A DNA stretch of 64,000 bases from Paenibacillus peoriae (GCF_022531965.1 NZ_CP092831.1:2799001-2863000); one strand, 5' to 3'; numbered from the stretch's first letter, positions 27,707-37,206 are shown. A program made the numbers and translations. Notes: generated from the letters alone by a model not told the origin.

Positions 27707-27740
27707 TGCAATTCGAATAATCTTCAAAGGGGAGCTATAC

Positions 27741-29330
27741 ATGGTAAAAAAAATTCAGTTGCCATTGCAAACCTTAAGTCTGGTTGTCTCCTTTATGGTC
27801 TGGGTCTTGATCTCTTCCCTGATTTCTTACATAAGTCAGGATATTCCGCTGACGCTCGGACAAAGAGCGTGGTCCACCGCGATCCCGGTAATCTTGGGCT
27901 CTTTGCTGCGAATTCCGGCGGGGATTCTGACCAACCGCTTCGGGGCAAGGCTGATGAATACAGTCAGTTTCTTTATTCTGCTTGTTCCTGTCTACTATTT
28001 GAGCCAGGCCAATACTTTTCTGGATTTGGCGGTCGGGGGCTTCTTTCTTGGGATAGGTGGAGCCACGTTCTCGGTCGGTGTGACTTCACTGCCCAAATAT
28101 TATCCCAAAGAAAAGCAGGGCACCATCAACGGGATATACGGGATCGGGAATCTGGGTACGGCCATCTCTACCTTTGGTGCACCGTGGGTGGCTGATGCGA
28201 TCGGCTGGTCAAGAGCCCTTCAGTTTTTTTTGATTTTGCTCGCCCTTTTCGCTCTACTGAATCTGTTTTTAGGGGATAAGCACGAAGAGCGCGTACGAAG
28301 GTCCTGGAAGAATCAACTCAAGCAGGTTTATCGCAACGAAAAGTTGTGGTTTTTCAGCATATTTTACTTCATCACCTTCGGCTCCTTCGTAGCTTTTACA
28401 ATCTATCTCCCCGGTTTTCTGGTCAGCTATTTTGAATTAAGCAAGGTGGATGCCGGACTCAGGACGGCGGGTTTTATCGCCTTGGCTACCTTTCTCCGTC
28501 CAGTAGGCGGGATACTGTCCGACAAGTTCAATCCTTTTGTAGTTCTTATGTTCGTGTTTGCCGGCCTAACCTTGTCAGGAGTTTTACTCTCTTTCGGATT
28601 GACCATGCCTCTTTTTACGTTGGGTTGTTTGATGGTAGCCGTGTGCGCCGGTATCGGGAACGGCGCGGTGTTCAAGCTGGTCCCGCTATACTTTTCAAAG
28701 CAAGGGGGCATCGCCAGCGGGATCGTCTCTGCCGCGGGCGGTCTGGGCGGTTTTTTTCCTCCACTGCTGCTTACCCTGCTGTTTGGGTGGACAGGCCACT
28801 ACGCAATCGGCTTTATGGCCTTGTCCGAGGCCTCGCTGGCCAGCCTGATACTTGTTCTGTGGGTATTTTTCAGCAACAAGCTGGAGTTTGCGTCGGATAT
28901 TATCAAGTCCACAGCCGATGCCGTGATGGTCACTGATGCCAAGGGCGTGATCCATACCGTAAACGCCGCCTTCACCGAGGTCACCGGATATCCCAAAGAA
29001 GCGGTGATTGGAAAAACTCCCAATATACTCAACTCCGGCTTCCAAGATCGCTCTTTCTATAATGCCTTTTGGGTCACTTTGCTGACCACCGGAAAATGGC
29101 AGGGAAAGATCGTCAATCGCAAGGCAAGCGGGGAGGTTTTTCGAGAGTGGCTCTCGGTAACGGCAATTACGAACGAGCAGAATGTCACTCATTATGTGGC
29201 TATATTCAGCGACCTTTCGCAGGCTGACTCCGTAATCGAGGAAGGTGAAGGCGGCGGGCTAGCGCAAAATCATTTCTCAAAAAAAGCAACAGGAAAGGAG
29301 GCGGGGGATTCATGTCAGGACCCGCATTGA
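27741..29330 (+). CDS. narK: NarK-type nitrate/nitrite transporter with C-terminal PAS domain
   Basis: 529 residues. The frame opens at 27594, but AAGGGGAGC before ATG 27741 (MVKKIQLPLQT) sets the start. Residues 1-~380 are a 12-helix major facilitator transporter with NarK signatures (RIPAGILTNRFGARLMN, GGATFSVGVTSLPKYYPKEK, GIGNLGTAISTFGAPW). Residues ~383-490 are a PAS domain (SDIIKSTADAVMVTDAKGVI, FTEVTGYPKEAVIGKTPNIL, GKWQGKIVNRKASGEVFREW). This is much longer than an ordinary NarK (~400). It heads the narGHJI operon and overlaps the hemerythrin-like gene by 19 bases. The PAS part may sense redox state, oxygen or nitrate to gate transport (inference). Confidence 0.88.
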   Translation: MVKKIQLPLQTLSLVVSFMVWVLISSLISYISQDIPLTLGQRAWSTAIPVILGSLLRIPAGILTNRFGARLMNTVSFFILLVPVYYLSQANTFLDLAVGGFFLGIGGATFSVGVTSLPKYYPKEKQGTINGIYGIGNLGTAISTFGAPWVADAIGWSRALQFFLILLALFALLNLFLGDKHEERVRRSWKNQLKQVYRNEKLWFFSIFYFITFGSFVAFTIYLPGFLVSYFELSKVDAGLRTAGFIALATFLRPVGGILSDKFNPFVVLMFVFAGLTLSGVLLSFGLTMPLFTLGCLMVAVCAGIGNGAVFKLVPLYFSKQGGIASGIVSAAGGLGGFFPPLLLTLLFGWTGHYAIGFMALSEASLASLILVLWVFFSNKLEFASDIIKSTADAVMVTDAKGVIHTVNAAFTEVTGYPKEAVIGKTPNILNSGFQDRSFYNAFWVTLLTTGKWQGKIVNRKASGEVFREWLSVTAITNEQNVTHYVAIFSDLSQADSVIEEGEGGGLAQNHFSKKATGKEAGDSCQDPH

Positions 29331-29752
29331 GACATGTGGACAGTCATTCGATGATTCATGAGGCGGCCTTAGGCGAAGCAAGAGAACTTACCGAGCTGTT
29401 GGACAGAAGTATAAAAAAAGGTGAATTGGACAAAGCGGAGGAAATTGCCTACATCACGGTGGAGCATTGGGAGGGACGTACGCTCCAGCACGCAGCCAGC
29501 GAAGAGGAAGGATTATATGTAGAAGCTGTGGGCATCAAGTCGGAGTTGAAGAACGTCATTATTTCCCTGACTCGCGATCATCAATTAATGCGAGAAATTG
29601 TCGCTGAGATTAAGGAACTGCTGGCGCAGAGCAAGGTGGGTGGCGAGCTTCTTGCTCGTTTTCAGGCTTTGATTATCGTTGATGAACTGCATAACCGGGA
29701 TGAAATGAACATGCTGGAAAAAGAAGTGGAGGGACTGCTCCATGAAAAATGA
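29312..29752 (+). CDS. hemerythrin-like domain protein
   Basis: 146-residue helical protein with spaced His and Glu residues of a hemerythrin/HHE fold (HSMIHEAALGEARELTELL, EHWEGRTLQHAASEEEG, TRDHQLMREIVAEI, DELHNRDEMNMLEKE). It would carry a di-iron site that binds O2 or NO. GGAAAGGAGG precedes ATG 29312, inside the end of narK. In a nitrate respiration operon it may protect NarGHI from NO or O2, or act as a sensor (inference). Confidence 0.75.
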   Translation: MSGPALRHVDSHSMIHEAALGEARELTELLDRSIKKGELDKAEEIAYITVEHWEGRTLQHAASEEEGLYVEAVGIKSELKNVIISLTRDHQLMREIVAEIKELLAQSKVGGELLARFQALIIVDELHNRDEMNMLEKEVEGLLHEK

Positions 29753-30068
29753 GACCTATACACTGGCGGCGATGCTTCCCGACAAACCACTTCAATCTGT
29801 GGAGCCGAGACTGTATCGGCTACTGGTACAAGAGCTCGAGATGCTCCACCTTCATCCTTATGATGTGAAGGCGGGTGGCCGGACCGATGATCACGGCATC
29901 ACCGTCTACCTCCGATTTGGCGAGGAATTGGGGCAGGTCACCAGCAGGAAATTTTCCTGGGCATTGGTGGAAGACGGCGATGAAGAGGTCTTGACCTTTT
30001 TTAAACAGTCGGCGGAAAAGATTAAGAAATCGATGATTGCCGATTATTTTAAAATGATGAAATTCTAA
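29742..30068 (+). CDS. hypothetical protein of the nitrate operon
   Basis: 108 residues, overlapping the preceding gene by 11 bases, so certainly within the operon. It is soluble and mixed alpha/beta by appearance (YRLLVQELEMLHLHPYDVKA, GGRTDDHGITVYLRFGEELG). Not recognised. Its position between the hemerythrin-like protein and narG suggests an accessory role. Confidence 0.7.
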   Translation: MKNETYTLAAMLPDKPLQSVEPRLYRLLVQELEMLHLHPYDVKAGGRTDDHGITVYLRFGEELGQVTSRKFSWALVEDGDEEVLTFFKQSAEKIKKSMIADYFKMMKF

Positions 30069-30087
30069 CAAAGGTCGGCAGAATGAG

Positions 30088-30402
30088 TTGGAAAAATGGA
30101 TACGAAAGAAGGCGAACCAGATGAATCAGGTGGAAACGGAACAATTTGTCCGGGATGATCGGAATGATTTGCTTGCCTTGCTTGAGATGAGATTCGGCGG
30201 AGTGCCGCAGCCTGTGCAAGAACAAATCTGCCGGCTGCAGGATCTGAACGAGCTTCAGCGCCTGATTATCGCGGCTTGCAACGCAGCGGATTGGGAAGTG
30301 TTTATGGAAGAGCTTCAGTTGGGACAAGACAGCTTCAAACTGACGGGGGAAAGGTTTAACCCGGTAAACCAGCAGGGAAAGGAGCATCTGTGTAATGGCT
30401 GA
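30088..30402 (+). CDS. small DUF4351-like protein of the nitrate operon
   Basis: Up to 104 residues. The frame opens with TTG 30088; ATG 30121 (MNQVETEQFV) is the alternative start, and neither has a strong ribosome site. The core DLLALLEMRFGGVPQPVQEQ with CRLQDLNELQRLIIAA resembles the C-terminal DUF4351 helical unit seen in Rpn/PD-(D/E)XK-type proteins, here alone. It overlaps narG by eight bases. Function unknown. Confidence 0.6.
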   Translation: MEKWIRKKANQMNQVETEQFVRDDRNDLLALLEMRFGGVPQPVQEQICRLQDLNELQRLIIAACNAADWEVFMEELQLGQDSFKLTGERFNPVNQQGKEHLCNG

Positions 30403-33400
30403 ACATAAAAACAAGCTGCTTGATGCGTTGAAATATTTGCAACGCGGAGAGGCCATAAACGAGGGATGGACCGAGGAGAGCCCAAGATCCCGGGATTGGG
30501 AGAGCCTATACCGTGGCCGCTGGCAGCATGACAAGGTCGTTCGGTCGACACATGGCGTAAACTGTACCGGTTCCTGCAGTTGGAATGTTTTCGTCAAGGA
30601 CGGCATTATCACCTGGGAAACACAAAAAACGGACTACCCGACCACAGGAGCCGACTTCCCCGAGTATGAACCCCGGGGCTGCCCGCGCGGGGCAAGCTTC
30701 TCCTGGTATACCTATAGCCCGATCCGGGTGAAGTATCCCTATATCCGCGGTGATTTGTACGACATGTGGCGTGAGGAGCTGGCAGTTGTTGAGGACCCGG
30801 TCACGGCCTGGAAAAACATCGTCAGCGATCCCAAAAAGCGTGACAGATACGTCAAGGCCAGGGGGAAAGGCGGCTTCGTTCGGGCGGATTGGGATGATGC
30901 CTGTCAGATGATTGCCAGCTCTATTATCCATACCATTCAACAATACGGTCCAGATCGTGTTGTTGGTTTTAGCCCGATCCCGGCCATGTCCATGGTGAGT
31001 TATTCGGCAGGGACACGCTTCCTGTCGCTGATTGGCGGGACCATCCTCAGTTTTTATGATTGGTATGCAGACCTTCCCCCTGCCTCGCCGCAGGTTTGGG
31101 GAGAACAAACAGATGTGCCGGAAAGCGGCGACTGGTATAACTCCAAGTATTTTATTATCTGGGGGACCAACATTCCGCAAACCCGGTCTCCTGATGCGCA
31201 TTTCATGGTGGAAGCCCGTTATAACGGCACCAAGGTGGTCGGGGTCAGCCCCGATTATGCCGAGTATGAAAAGTTTGCGGACATTTGGCTGCCAGCTAAA
31301 GCCGGGACCGATGCCGCGCTTGCCATGGCTATGACCCACGTCATTCTCAAAGAATTCTACGTGGATCAGCAAGTCCCTTATTTTACGGATTACGCAAAAA
31401 AATTTACAGACCTTCCTTTCCTCGTGATACTAGAGAAACATGCCGATGCGTTTCGTTCGGGCCGCTTCCTCCGGGCCTCCGACTTGGGAGATGCCCAGGA
31501 GTTGGCCGAATGGAAAACGGTAGTCTGGGACGAGGCATCAGGAGCGCCGATGGTTCCGAGCGGCAGCCAGGGCTTCCGTTGGGATCAGGACAGCAGGTGG
31601 AACCTGGATCTCGAAAATCCTGACGGGACAGTAGTGGATCCTCTGCTGTCATTTATTGATGCGGCGGATGAAGTGGCTCTCGTTGACTTTCCTTATTTCG
31701 TGGAATCGGAGGGAGGGACAGTTCGGCGTGGAGTTCCCGTAAAGCATTTGCCGAGTGTGGAAGGCAGGACGCTCAAAGTCGTGACGGTTTATGACCTTAT
31801 GATGGCTCATGTGGGTGTACCCAGACAGCAACTGCAAGGCGATTATCCGGTCGATTATAACGATCCGAAGCCTTACACTCCGGCTTGGCAGGAGGCGATT
31901 ACTGGCGTCAAGAAATCTCATTGCATTCAGGTAGCGAGGGAGTTTGCCGAAAATGCGGCCAAGACAGGTGGAAAATCGATGATCGCCATGGGCGGAGGAA
32001 CGAACCATTGGTATCACAGCGACCAAATCTACCGTTCCATTCTGAATTTGGTTCTGCTCACGGGCTCCCAGGGAGTAAATGGCGGCGGATGGGCCCATTA
32101 CGTAGGTCAGGAAAAGGTGAGGCCAGTGGAGGGGTGGCAGCAGATCGCATTTGCAGGAGATTGGATCAAGCCTCCCCGCTTACAAAACGGAACCTCCTTC
32201 TTCTACTTCGCGACGGAGCAGTTCCGCTATGAGGCCAAGGTCAATGAGGAGCAGAAACCATCCTGGGGCGGGCGGTTTAACCATATGCATCCTGCGGATG
32301 TCAATGCGCTGGCCGTAAGGCTCGGGTGGCTGCCTTCATTCCCGCAATTCAACCAGAACTCCATCGATGTGGCCAGACAGGTTCGAGAAAAAGGGTTTTC
32401 GGACGATCAGGAGGCCGTACAGGAAATTGCGAGAATGGTTAAAGAGGGAGAGCTAGATTTTGCGGTGGAGCACCCCAATGATCCGAACAATTTCCCGCGT
32501 GTCTTTTTCAACTGGCGGTCCAATCTGCTTGGCGATAGCGGTAAAGGGCATGAATACTTTGCCAAACATTTGATCGGGGCGGACAATCAGGTGTTGACGG
32601 ACCCGAGCCATTCGTGGCGGCCAGAGACGGTGAAGACGGATGATGTTCCGCCGGAAGGCAAAACCGATTTGTTCATCAGCATGGATTTTAGAATGACGAG
32701 TTCAGGGCTGTTTTCGGATATCGTGCTGCCAGCAGCGACCTGGTACGAAAAATACGATTTAAGCACGACCGATATGCATCCGTTTGTCCATCCGTTTAAT
32801 CCGGCTATTGAACCGCCTTGGCAAAGCAAAAGCGATTGGGACGCTTTTCGGGAAATCGCCAAAACGTTCTCCCAATTGGCGGAGAAACATTTGCCAGCCT
32901 GCGAGGATGTTCTCATGACTCCGCTCGGACATGACAGTCCAGATGAAATCGCCCAAGTTCACGGAAAAATCCGCGATTGGCGCAAGGGAGAGACGGAGGC
33001 AGTGCCCGGCAAAACGATGCCCCATTTTTTATTGGTGAAGCGTGACTATCCGAACGTGTATGGAAAAATGATTACCATCGGACCGAACATTAAAAAGGGT
33101 TATGGAACAAAGGGGATTAAAATTCCCGGCGACAAGGTGTACGGCCAGCTCATGGAGCGGCTGGGGGCATCGAAACATGAGGGGATTGGCAAAGGACAGC
33201 CGGATCTATTCCGGGATAAACAGGTAATCGAAGCGATTCTGCTGATGTCTGGCGCCACGAACGGAGAACGAGCCGTGGAAGGCTGGCGTTCGTTAGAGAC
33301 CAAAACCGGCAAAAAGCTGGAGGACATCTCAAAACCTCGGGAAGAAGAGGCTTTCACGCTTCTGGATATTACTGCTCAGCCCCGGCATACGATCTCAACT

Positions 33401-34081
33401 CCGGTCTGGAGTGGCTTGGAGAAGGACAATCGGAGATACTCGCCCTTTACCTTAAATACGGAGTACAGCATTCCATGGCGCACTTTAACAGGCAGACAAA
33501 GCTTTTATCTGGACCATGAGATGATTTTGGATTTCGGTGAAGGGCTGCCGCTTTATTTGCCGCCGCTGGAGCACGTTCCTTTTTTTAAGGGTGAGAAAGA
33601 AGTGCCAGCGAATGGGAAAACGATGACGATCCGTTATTTGACCCCGCACCAAAAATGGGGAATTCATACGATGTTCATCGACACCAATCAAATGTCGACG
33701 CTGTTCCGCGGATGGCAGGTCGTCTGGCTGAACGAAAAAGACGGGGCTTCGATCGGGATCAAGGATAACGATTGGATTGAGGTATATAACCGGAATGGAG
33801 TCATCGCAGCAAGAGCGGTGCTGACTTACCGGATTCCAGAGGGGATCGCTTATATGTATCATGCCCAGGATCGCACGCTTGGCGTGCCGGGTACCTCTAT
33901 CACCAAGCAGCGCGGCGGTACCCATAACAGTGTGACTCGAATTACGATGAAGCCGACACATATGATCGGAGGCTATGCCCAACTGAGCTACGGGTTTAAT
34001 TACTACGGGCCGACAGGAAGTCAGAGAGATACGATGACAATCATCCGACCGTTAAAGGAGGTTGACTGGCTTGAGGATTAA
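30395..34081 (+). CDS. narG: respiratory nitrate reductase alpha subunit
   Basis: 1,228-residue catalytic subunit reducing nitrate to nitrite at a bis-MGD molybdenum centre on the cytoplasmic side of the membrane. The FS0 iron-sulfur motif HGVNCTGSC lies at ~50-58, with SWNVFVKDGIITWETQKTDY after it; the YADLPPASPQVWGEQ segment holds the Asp expected to bind Mo. Length and ending are normal for the family. GGAAAGGAG precedes ATG 30395. It overlaps narH by 11 bases. Expression under low oxygen with nitrate is expected, but no regulatory box was seen. Confidence 0.97.
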   Translation: MAEHKNKLLDALKYLQRGEAINEGWTEESPRSRDWESLYRGRWQHDKVVRSTHGVNCTGSCSWNVFVKDGIITWETQKTDYPTTGADFPEYEPRGCPRGASFSWYTYSPIRVKYPYIRGDLYDMWREELAVVEDPVTAWKNIVSDPKKRDRYVKARGKGGFVRADWDDACQMIASSIIHTIQQYGPDRVVGFSPIPAMSMVSYSAGTRFLSLIGGTILSFYDWYADLPPASPQVWGEQTDVPESGDWYNSKYFIIWGTNIPQTRSPDAHFMVEARYNGTKVVGVSPDYAEYEKFADIWLPAKAGTDAALAMAMTHVILKEFYVDQQVPYFTDYAKKFTDLPFLVILEKHADAFRSGRFLRASDLGDAQELAEWKTVVWDEASGAPMVPSGSQGFRWDQDSRWNLDLENPDGTVVDPLLSFIDAADEVALVDFPYFVESEGGTVRRGVPVKHLPSVEGRTLKVVTVYDLMMAHVGVPRQQLQGDYPVDYNDPKPYTPAWQEAITGVKKSHCIQVAREFAENAAKTGGKSMIAMGGGTNHWYHSDQIYRSILNLVLLTGSQGVNGGGWAHYVGQEKVRPVEGWQQIAFAGDWIKPPRLQNGTSFFYFATEQFRYEAKVNEEQKPSWGGRFNHMHPADVNALAVRLGWLPSFPQFNQNSIDVARQVREKGFSDDQEAVQEIARMVKEGELDFAVEHPNDPNNFPRVFFNWRSNLLGDSGKGHEYFAKHLIGADNQVLTDPSHSWRPETVKTDDVPPEGKTDLFISMDFRMTSSGLFSDIVLPAATWYEKYDLSTTDMHPFVHPFNPAIEPPWQSKSDWDAFREIAKTFSQLAEKHLPACEDVLMTPLGHDSPDEIAQVHGKIRDWRKGETEAVPGKTMPHFLLVKRDYPNVYGKMITIGPNIKKGYGTKGIKIPGDKVYGQLMERLGASKHEGIGKGQPDLFRDKQVIEAILLMSGATNGERAVEGWRSLETKTGKKLEDISKPREEEAFTLLDITAQPRHTISTPVWSGLEKDNRRYSPFTLNTEYSIPWRTLTGRQSFYLDHEMILDFGEGLPLYLPPLEHVPFFKGEKEVPANGKTMTIRYLTPHQKWGIHTMFIDTNQMSTLFRGWQVVWLNEKDGASIGIKDNDWIEVYNRNGVIAARAVLTYRIPEGIAYMYHAQDRTLGVPGTSITKQRGGTHNSVTRITMKPTHMIGGYAQLSYGFNYYGPTGSQRDTMTIIRPLKEVDWLED

Positions 34082-35585
34082 AGCGCAAGTCGCCATGGTC
34101 ATGAACTTGGACAAATGCATCGGCTGCCATACCTGTTCGGTGACCTGCAAGAACACGTGGACCAATCGGCCCGGAACGGAATACATGTGGTACAACAATG
34201 TGGAAACCCGGCCGGGTCCCGGTTACCCTCGGGCATGGGAAGACCTGAGGAAATTTAAAGGCGGGTGGGTTCTGCGCAACGGAAAGCTGGCACTCCGGGC
34301 GGGGGGGCCAATCACCAAACTGGCGAATATTTTTTACAATCCGAATATGGCCAGCCTGGACAACTTCTATGAGCCGTGGACCTATGATTACGATAACTTG
34401 ATTCATAGCCCCAAGCGGAAGCATCTTCCGGTCGCGCGGCCTGTATCACTGATTACCGGAGAATATATGGACAAGCCGGAATGGGGCCCGAACTGGGATG
34501 ACGACCTGGCTGGCGGGAGTGAGATCGTACCGCTGGACCCGAATGTCAAGCAGCTTCAGGAACAGATCGCCATGGAGTATGAGAAGACGTTCATGATGTA
34601 CCTGCCCCGCATTTGCGAGCACTGTCTGAACCCTTCCTGCGTGGCTTCCTGTCCATCCGGAGCTCTGTACAAGCGGGAGGAGGATGGCATTGTACTTGTA
34701 GATCAAGACGCCTGTAGGGGGTGGAGATTCTGTACCAATGGCTGTCCCTACCACAAGGTATACTACAACTGGAATACGCACAAGGCGGAAAAATGCAATT
34801 TCTGCTACCCGCGGACAGAAGCGGGCATGGCCACGATTTGCTCGGAAACCTGTGTGGGCCGGATTCGCTATATCGGTGTCGTCTTCTATGACGCAGATCG
34901 AGCCAAGGCGGCAGCTTCCGTGGAGAATCCGCAGGATTTGTATGAATCCCAGCTTTCGGTGTTCCTTGACCCCTTCGAGCCGGAAGTGATCAAGGAGGCG
35001 AGAAGAAGCGGGATCAACGATTCCTGGATCGATGCGGCACAGCGCTCGCCGATCTACAAGCTTGCCATGAAGTGGAAGGTTGCTCTGCCACTTCATCCGG
35101 AATACCGCACGCTCCCTATGGTGTGGTATGTTCCACCGCTTAGCCCGATTATGAACCATATTGAAGAAGACGAGCTTCAGACCGATCACTATATTCCCGC
35201 CGTCGATCAAATGCGGATTCCAATGGAGTATCTGGCATCTCTGCTTACGGCAGGGGATACCTCCGTCATCCGTAGAGTGTTGCTTAAAATGACCGCCATG
35301 CGTGTACATAGGCGGCAGCAAGCCGTTGGCGGCATGGATGATCTCAGACACAGCCAGCTTTTGGGAGAGGCGGGAATTACAGTGGAGGAAATTGAAGAGA
35401 TGACCCGATTGTTCGCTGTTGCCAAATATAACGAAAGGTTTGTGATCCCAACCGCTCGGAGGGAAATGGATGGCGCGAAAGAGCTTCATTACAAGCAGGG
35501 GGCCTGCAGCATCGAATCCATTACCCCGTCAAGCGCGGTCACGTCACATCTTTTCGCAAGGGAGGACATGGATGATGGAACATAA
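34071..35585 (+). CDS. narH: respiratory nitrate reductase beta subunit
   Basis: 504-residue electron-transfer subunit. AAAGGAGG at 34054-34061 with a 9-base gap selects TTG 34071 (MRIKAQVAMVMNLDKCIGCH) over the TTG at 34062. Four Cys clusters are visible: CIGCHTCSVTCKNTW; CEHCLNPSCVASCPSG; CRGWRFCTNGCPY, in which Trp replaces a Cys, marking the [3Fe-4S] cluster; and CNFC...CSETCVG. It passes electrons from NarI haems to NarG. Confidence 0.97.
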   Translation: MRIKAQVAMVMNLDKCIGCHTCSVTCKNTWTNRPGTEYMWYNNVETRPGPGYPRAWEDLRKFKGGWVLRNGKLALRAGGPITKLANIFYNPNMASLDNFYEPWTYDYDNLIHSPKRKHLPVARPVSLITGEYMDKPEWGPNWDDDLAGGSEIVPLDPNVKQLQEQIAMEYEKTFMMYLPRICEHCLNPSCVASCPSGALYKREEDGIVLVDQDACRGWRFCTNGCPYHKVYYNWNTHKAEKCNFCYPRTEAGMATICSETCVGRIRYIGVVFYDADRAKAAASVENPQDLYESQLSVFLDPFEPEVIKEARRSGINDSWIDAAQRSPIYKLAMKWKVALPLHPEYRTLPMVWYVPPLSPIMNHIEEDELQTDHYIPAVDQMRIPMEYLASLLTAGDTSVIRRVLLKMTAMRVHRRQQAVGGMDDLRHSQLLGEAGITVEEIEEMTRLFAVAKYNERFVIPTARREMDGAKELHYKQGACSIESITPSSAVTSHLFAREDMDDGT

Positions 35586-36240
35586 GCCCGTTTTGCTGGC
35601 GGCCTGCGCCAGATTGCTAGGATATCCCTGTGAGGATTTTCAGGAAATGAAGGAGGAACTGCTTTCAGCTGTCCAAGAGGAAATGAAAGATAATGAGCTG
35701 GCGAGCAGGTTTGGCCAGGCGGCCGAGGCTATCTTCTCGGTTCCTCCCAAGGAGCTTCAGGAAATTTATGTTTGGACGTTCGATTGGAAGGAAAAGACCG
35801 GACTCTATCTGACCGCTCATGAATTGGGTGACAGTCGGGAACGTGGGGCAGCTCTGATTTTGCTTCAGCATATTGTCCGGGATGCGGGCTTTATGATGCC
35901 GAGCGGGGAGCTGTGCGACTTCATTCCGCTGTTGTACGAGCTGCTGGCGGTAAGGTCCGACAATGTTCATGTACGCGCGCTTGAACTCCGGCTGGCCGCA
36001 GCCACAGAGCGGATTCGGAAGCATCTGTCTGAAGACAGTCCCTATTCCGAGTTGTTGAACTTTCTGATGACCGATGTTTTCGAGGTCCCTACGGAAGAAG
36101 AAATTCGCATGCTGGAGAGCAAGCGGGAGAGCGCCGATCTGGATGAACTGCCTTACCCTATCCTGTTTGGCATGGACGGTACGGCTCGTAGTGATTCAGG
36201 CTTACCTGTCTATAAAACGTGCAATGGAATGGGGGTATAA
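35572..36240 (+). CDS. narJ: nitrate reductase assembly chaperone
   Basis: 222-residue NarJ/TorD-family chaperone needed to insert the Mo cofactor into NarG. The open frame reaches back to 35470, but AAGGGAGG at 35558-35565 selects ATG 35572 (MMEHKPVLLAACARLLGYPC). Family stretches are YVWTFDWKEKTGLYLTAHEL and HIVRDAGFMMPSGELCDFIP. It overlaps narH by 14 bases and narI by one (TAATG). Confidence 0.93.
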   Translation: MMEHKPVLLAACARLLGYPCEDFQEMKEELLSAVQEEMKDNELASRFGQAAEAIFSVPPKELQEIYVWTFDWKEKTGLYLTAHELGDSRERGAALILLQHIVRDAGFMMPSGELCDFIPLLYELLAVRSDNVHVRALELRLAAATERIRKHLSEDSPYSELLNFLMTDVFEVPTEEEIRMLESKRESADLDELPYPILFGMDGTARSDSGLPVYKTCNGMGV

Positions 36241-36941
36241 TGATGACTGGTATCTTTTGGTGGGTCGTGTTTCCCTATCTTACCTTGGCGGTGATGATCG
36301 TCGGCTTGCTCTATCGGTTTGCTTTTCGTCAGGTCAGCTGGACGGCGCCTTCTACGGAGATTTTTGAAAAAAGATGGCTCAGAATCGGTTCGACTGTGTT
36401 CCATTACGGGATCATTTTCGCGTTTGTTGGCCATATCATGGGTGTGTTGATCCCGCGCAGTGTTTATCATTTCTTCGGCATATCCGATGAGACCTATCAT
36501 ATATTTGCGATCGCGGGGGGCGGCTTTGCCGGTCTGATGGTCGTCATCGGTCTGGTTCTTCTGCTTATGCGCAAAATCCTTAACCGTCGGGTAAGGGCCC
36601 ATGCGGGTTTTGGTGATTATTTTGCAGTGATTTTAGTCCTGATCATCGCAGCCATCGGTACCTATATGACCATCGTGTATAATACGACTGTGGTGGCCTA
36701 TGAATACCGTACGACCATCGGGCCTTGGTTTCGCAGCCTGTTCACCTTTAATCCGCAATACGGGTTGATGCACATGGTTCCTTTCGTGTTTCAGCTTCAC
36801 ATCATCCTGGCGTTTCTTCTGTTCGCTTCCATTCCGTTTACCCATCTGGTCCATATGTTTTCTTTTCCCGCACGTTATCCGGCAAGATCTCCGCAGCAGT
36901 ACCGTTCCAGAAACAGTTACCGGAAACGGGAGAGAACCTGA
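36240..36941 (+). CDS. narI: respiratory nitrate reductase gamma subunit (cytochrome b)
   Basis: 233-residue membrane cytochrome b with five transmembrane helices carrying two haem b. The start is ATG 36240 in TAATGATG, with GGGGG upstream. Haem-ligand His residues occur in YGIIFAFVGHIMGVLIP and in the C-terminal PFVFQLHIILAFLLFASIPF helix with THLVHMF. It takes electrons from menaquinol and anchors NarGH. It is the last gene of the operon; no terminator was recognised behind it. Confidence 0.95.
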   Translation: MMTGIFWWVVFPYLTLAVMIVGLLYRFAFRQVSWTAPSTEIFEKRWLRIGSTVFHYGIIFAFVGHIMGVLIPRSVYHFFGISDETYHIFAIAGGGFAGLMVVIGLVLLLMRKILNRRVRAHAGFGDYFAVILVLIIAAIGTYMTIVYNTTVVAYEYRTTIGPWFRSLFTFNPQYGLMHMVPFVFQLHIILAFLLFASIPFTHLVHMFSFPARYPARSPQQYRSRNSYRKRERT

Positions 36942-36971
36942 TTTCTATTTCGATATGGACGAAAATTTCTG

Positions 36972-37151
36972 ATGACAATAATAGCTGTTCATGAAGAGCA
37001 TCTCTGCTTAACCAATGAGAAACTGATTGAAAAATATGCTTCAGCTTTTGGAAAACCAGCTTTATCCGTGCATTCTCTGAGACATTCATTTGCAACCCGT
37101 TATCACCTAGAGAACATTAATGTGCCCAGATTGAAAAACAACCTTTATTGA
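36972..37151 (+). pseudogene. XerS-like tyrosine recombinase fragment
   Basis: 59 codons (ATG 36972 to TGA 37149-37151). The central part, KLIEKYASAFGKPALSVHSL followed by RHSFATRYHLENINVPRLKN, is the conserved box of XerS/XerC recombinases with catalytic His and Arg in HSLRHSFATRYH. The N-terminal domain and the GH...Y ending are missing. It is a remnant of an integration or rearrangement next to the nitrate operon. Confidence 0.75.
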
Positions 37152-37206
37152 TGGTGGGCGATCAAATTAAGATTGAAGCTCTTGGAGGACAGAACATAGG
37201 ATGTAG

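Larger units (their letters stand above)
26793..27740. other. long intergenic region before the nitrate operon
   Basis: 948 bases with no supported gene. It holds two hairpins (26867-26886 and 27233-27266). Short uncertain frames occur (for example EELLMDVEKLLIA ending near 27488), and there is a possible promoter at 27677-27706. I looked for an FNR-type TGTGA-N6-TCACA box and saw none. Confidence 0.5.

Noticed and set aside
27361..27740. FNR or NreC binding site upstream of narK
   Set aside because: No TGTGA-N6-TCACA or similar palindrome was found by eye; only an ordinary-looking promoter could be proposed.
30506..31372. 288-codon minus-strand frame inside narG
   Set aside because: It is a shadow of a GC-rich true gene on the other strand, without a ribosome site or family resemblance.
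34446..35489. 347-codon minus-strand frame inside narH
   Set aside because: It is antisense to the Cys-motif-bearing narH and has no recognisable domains.
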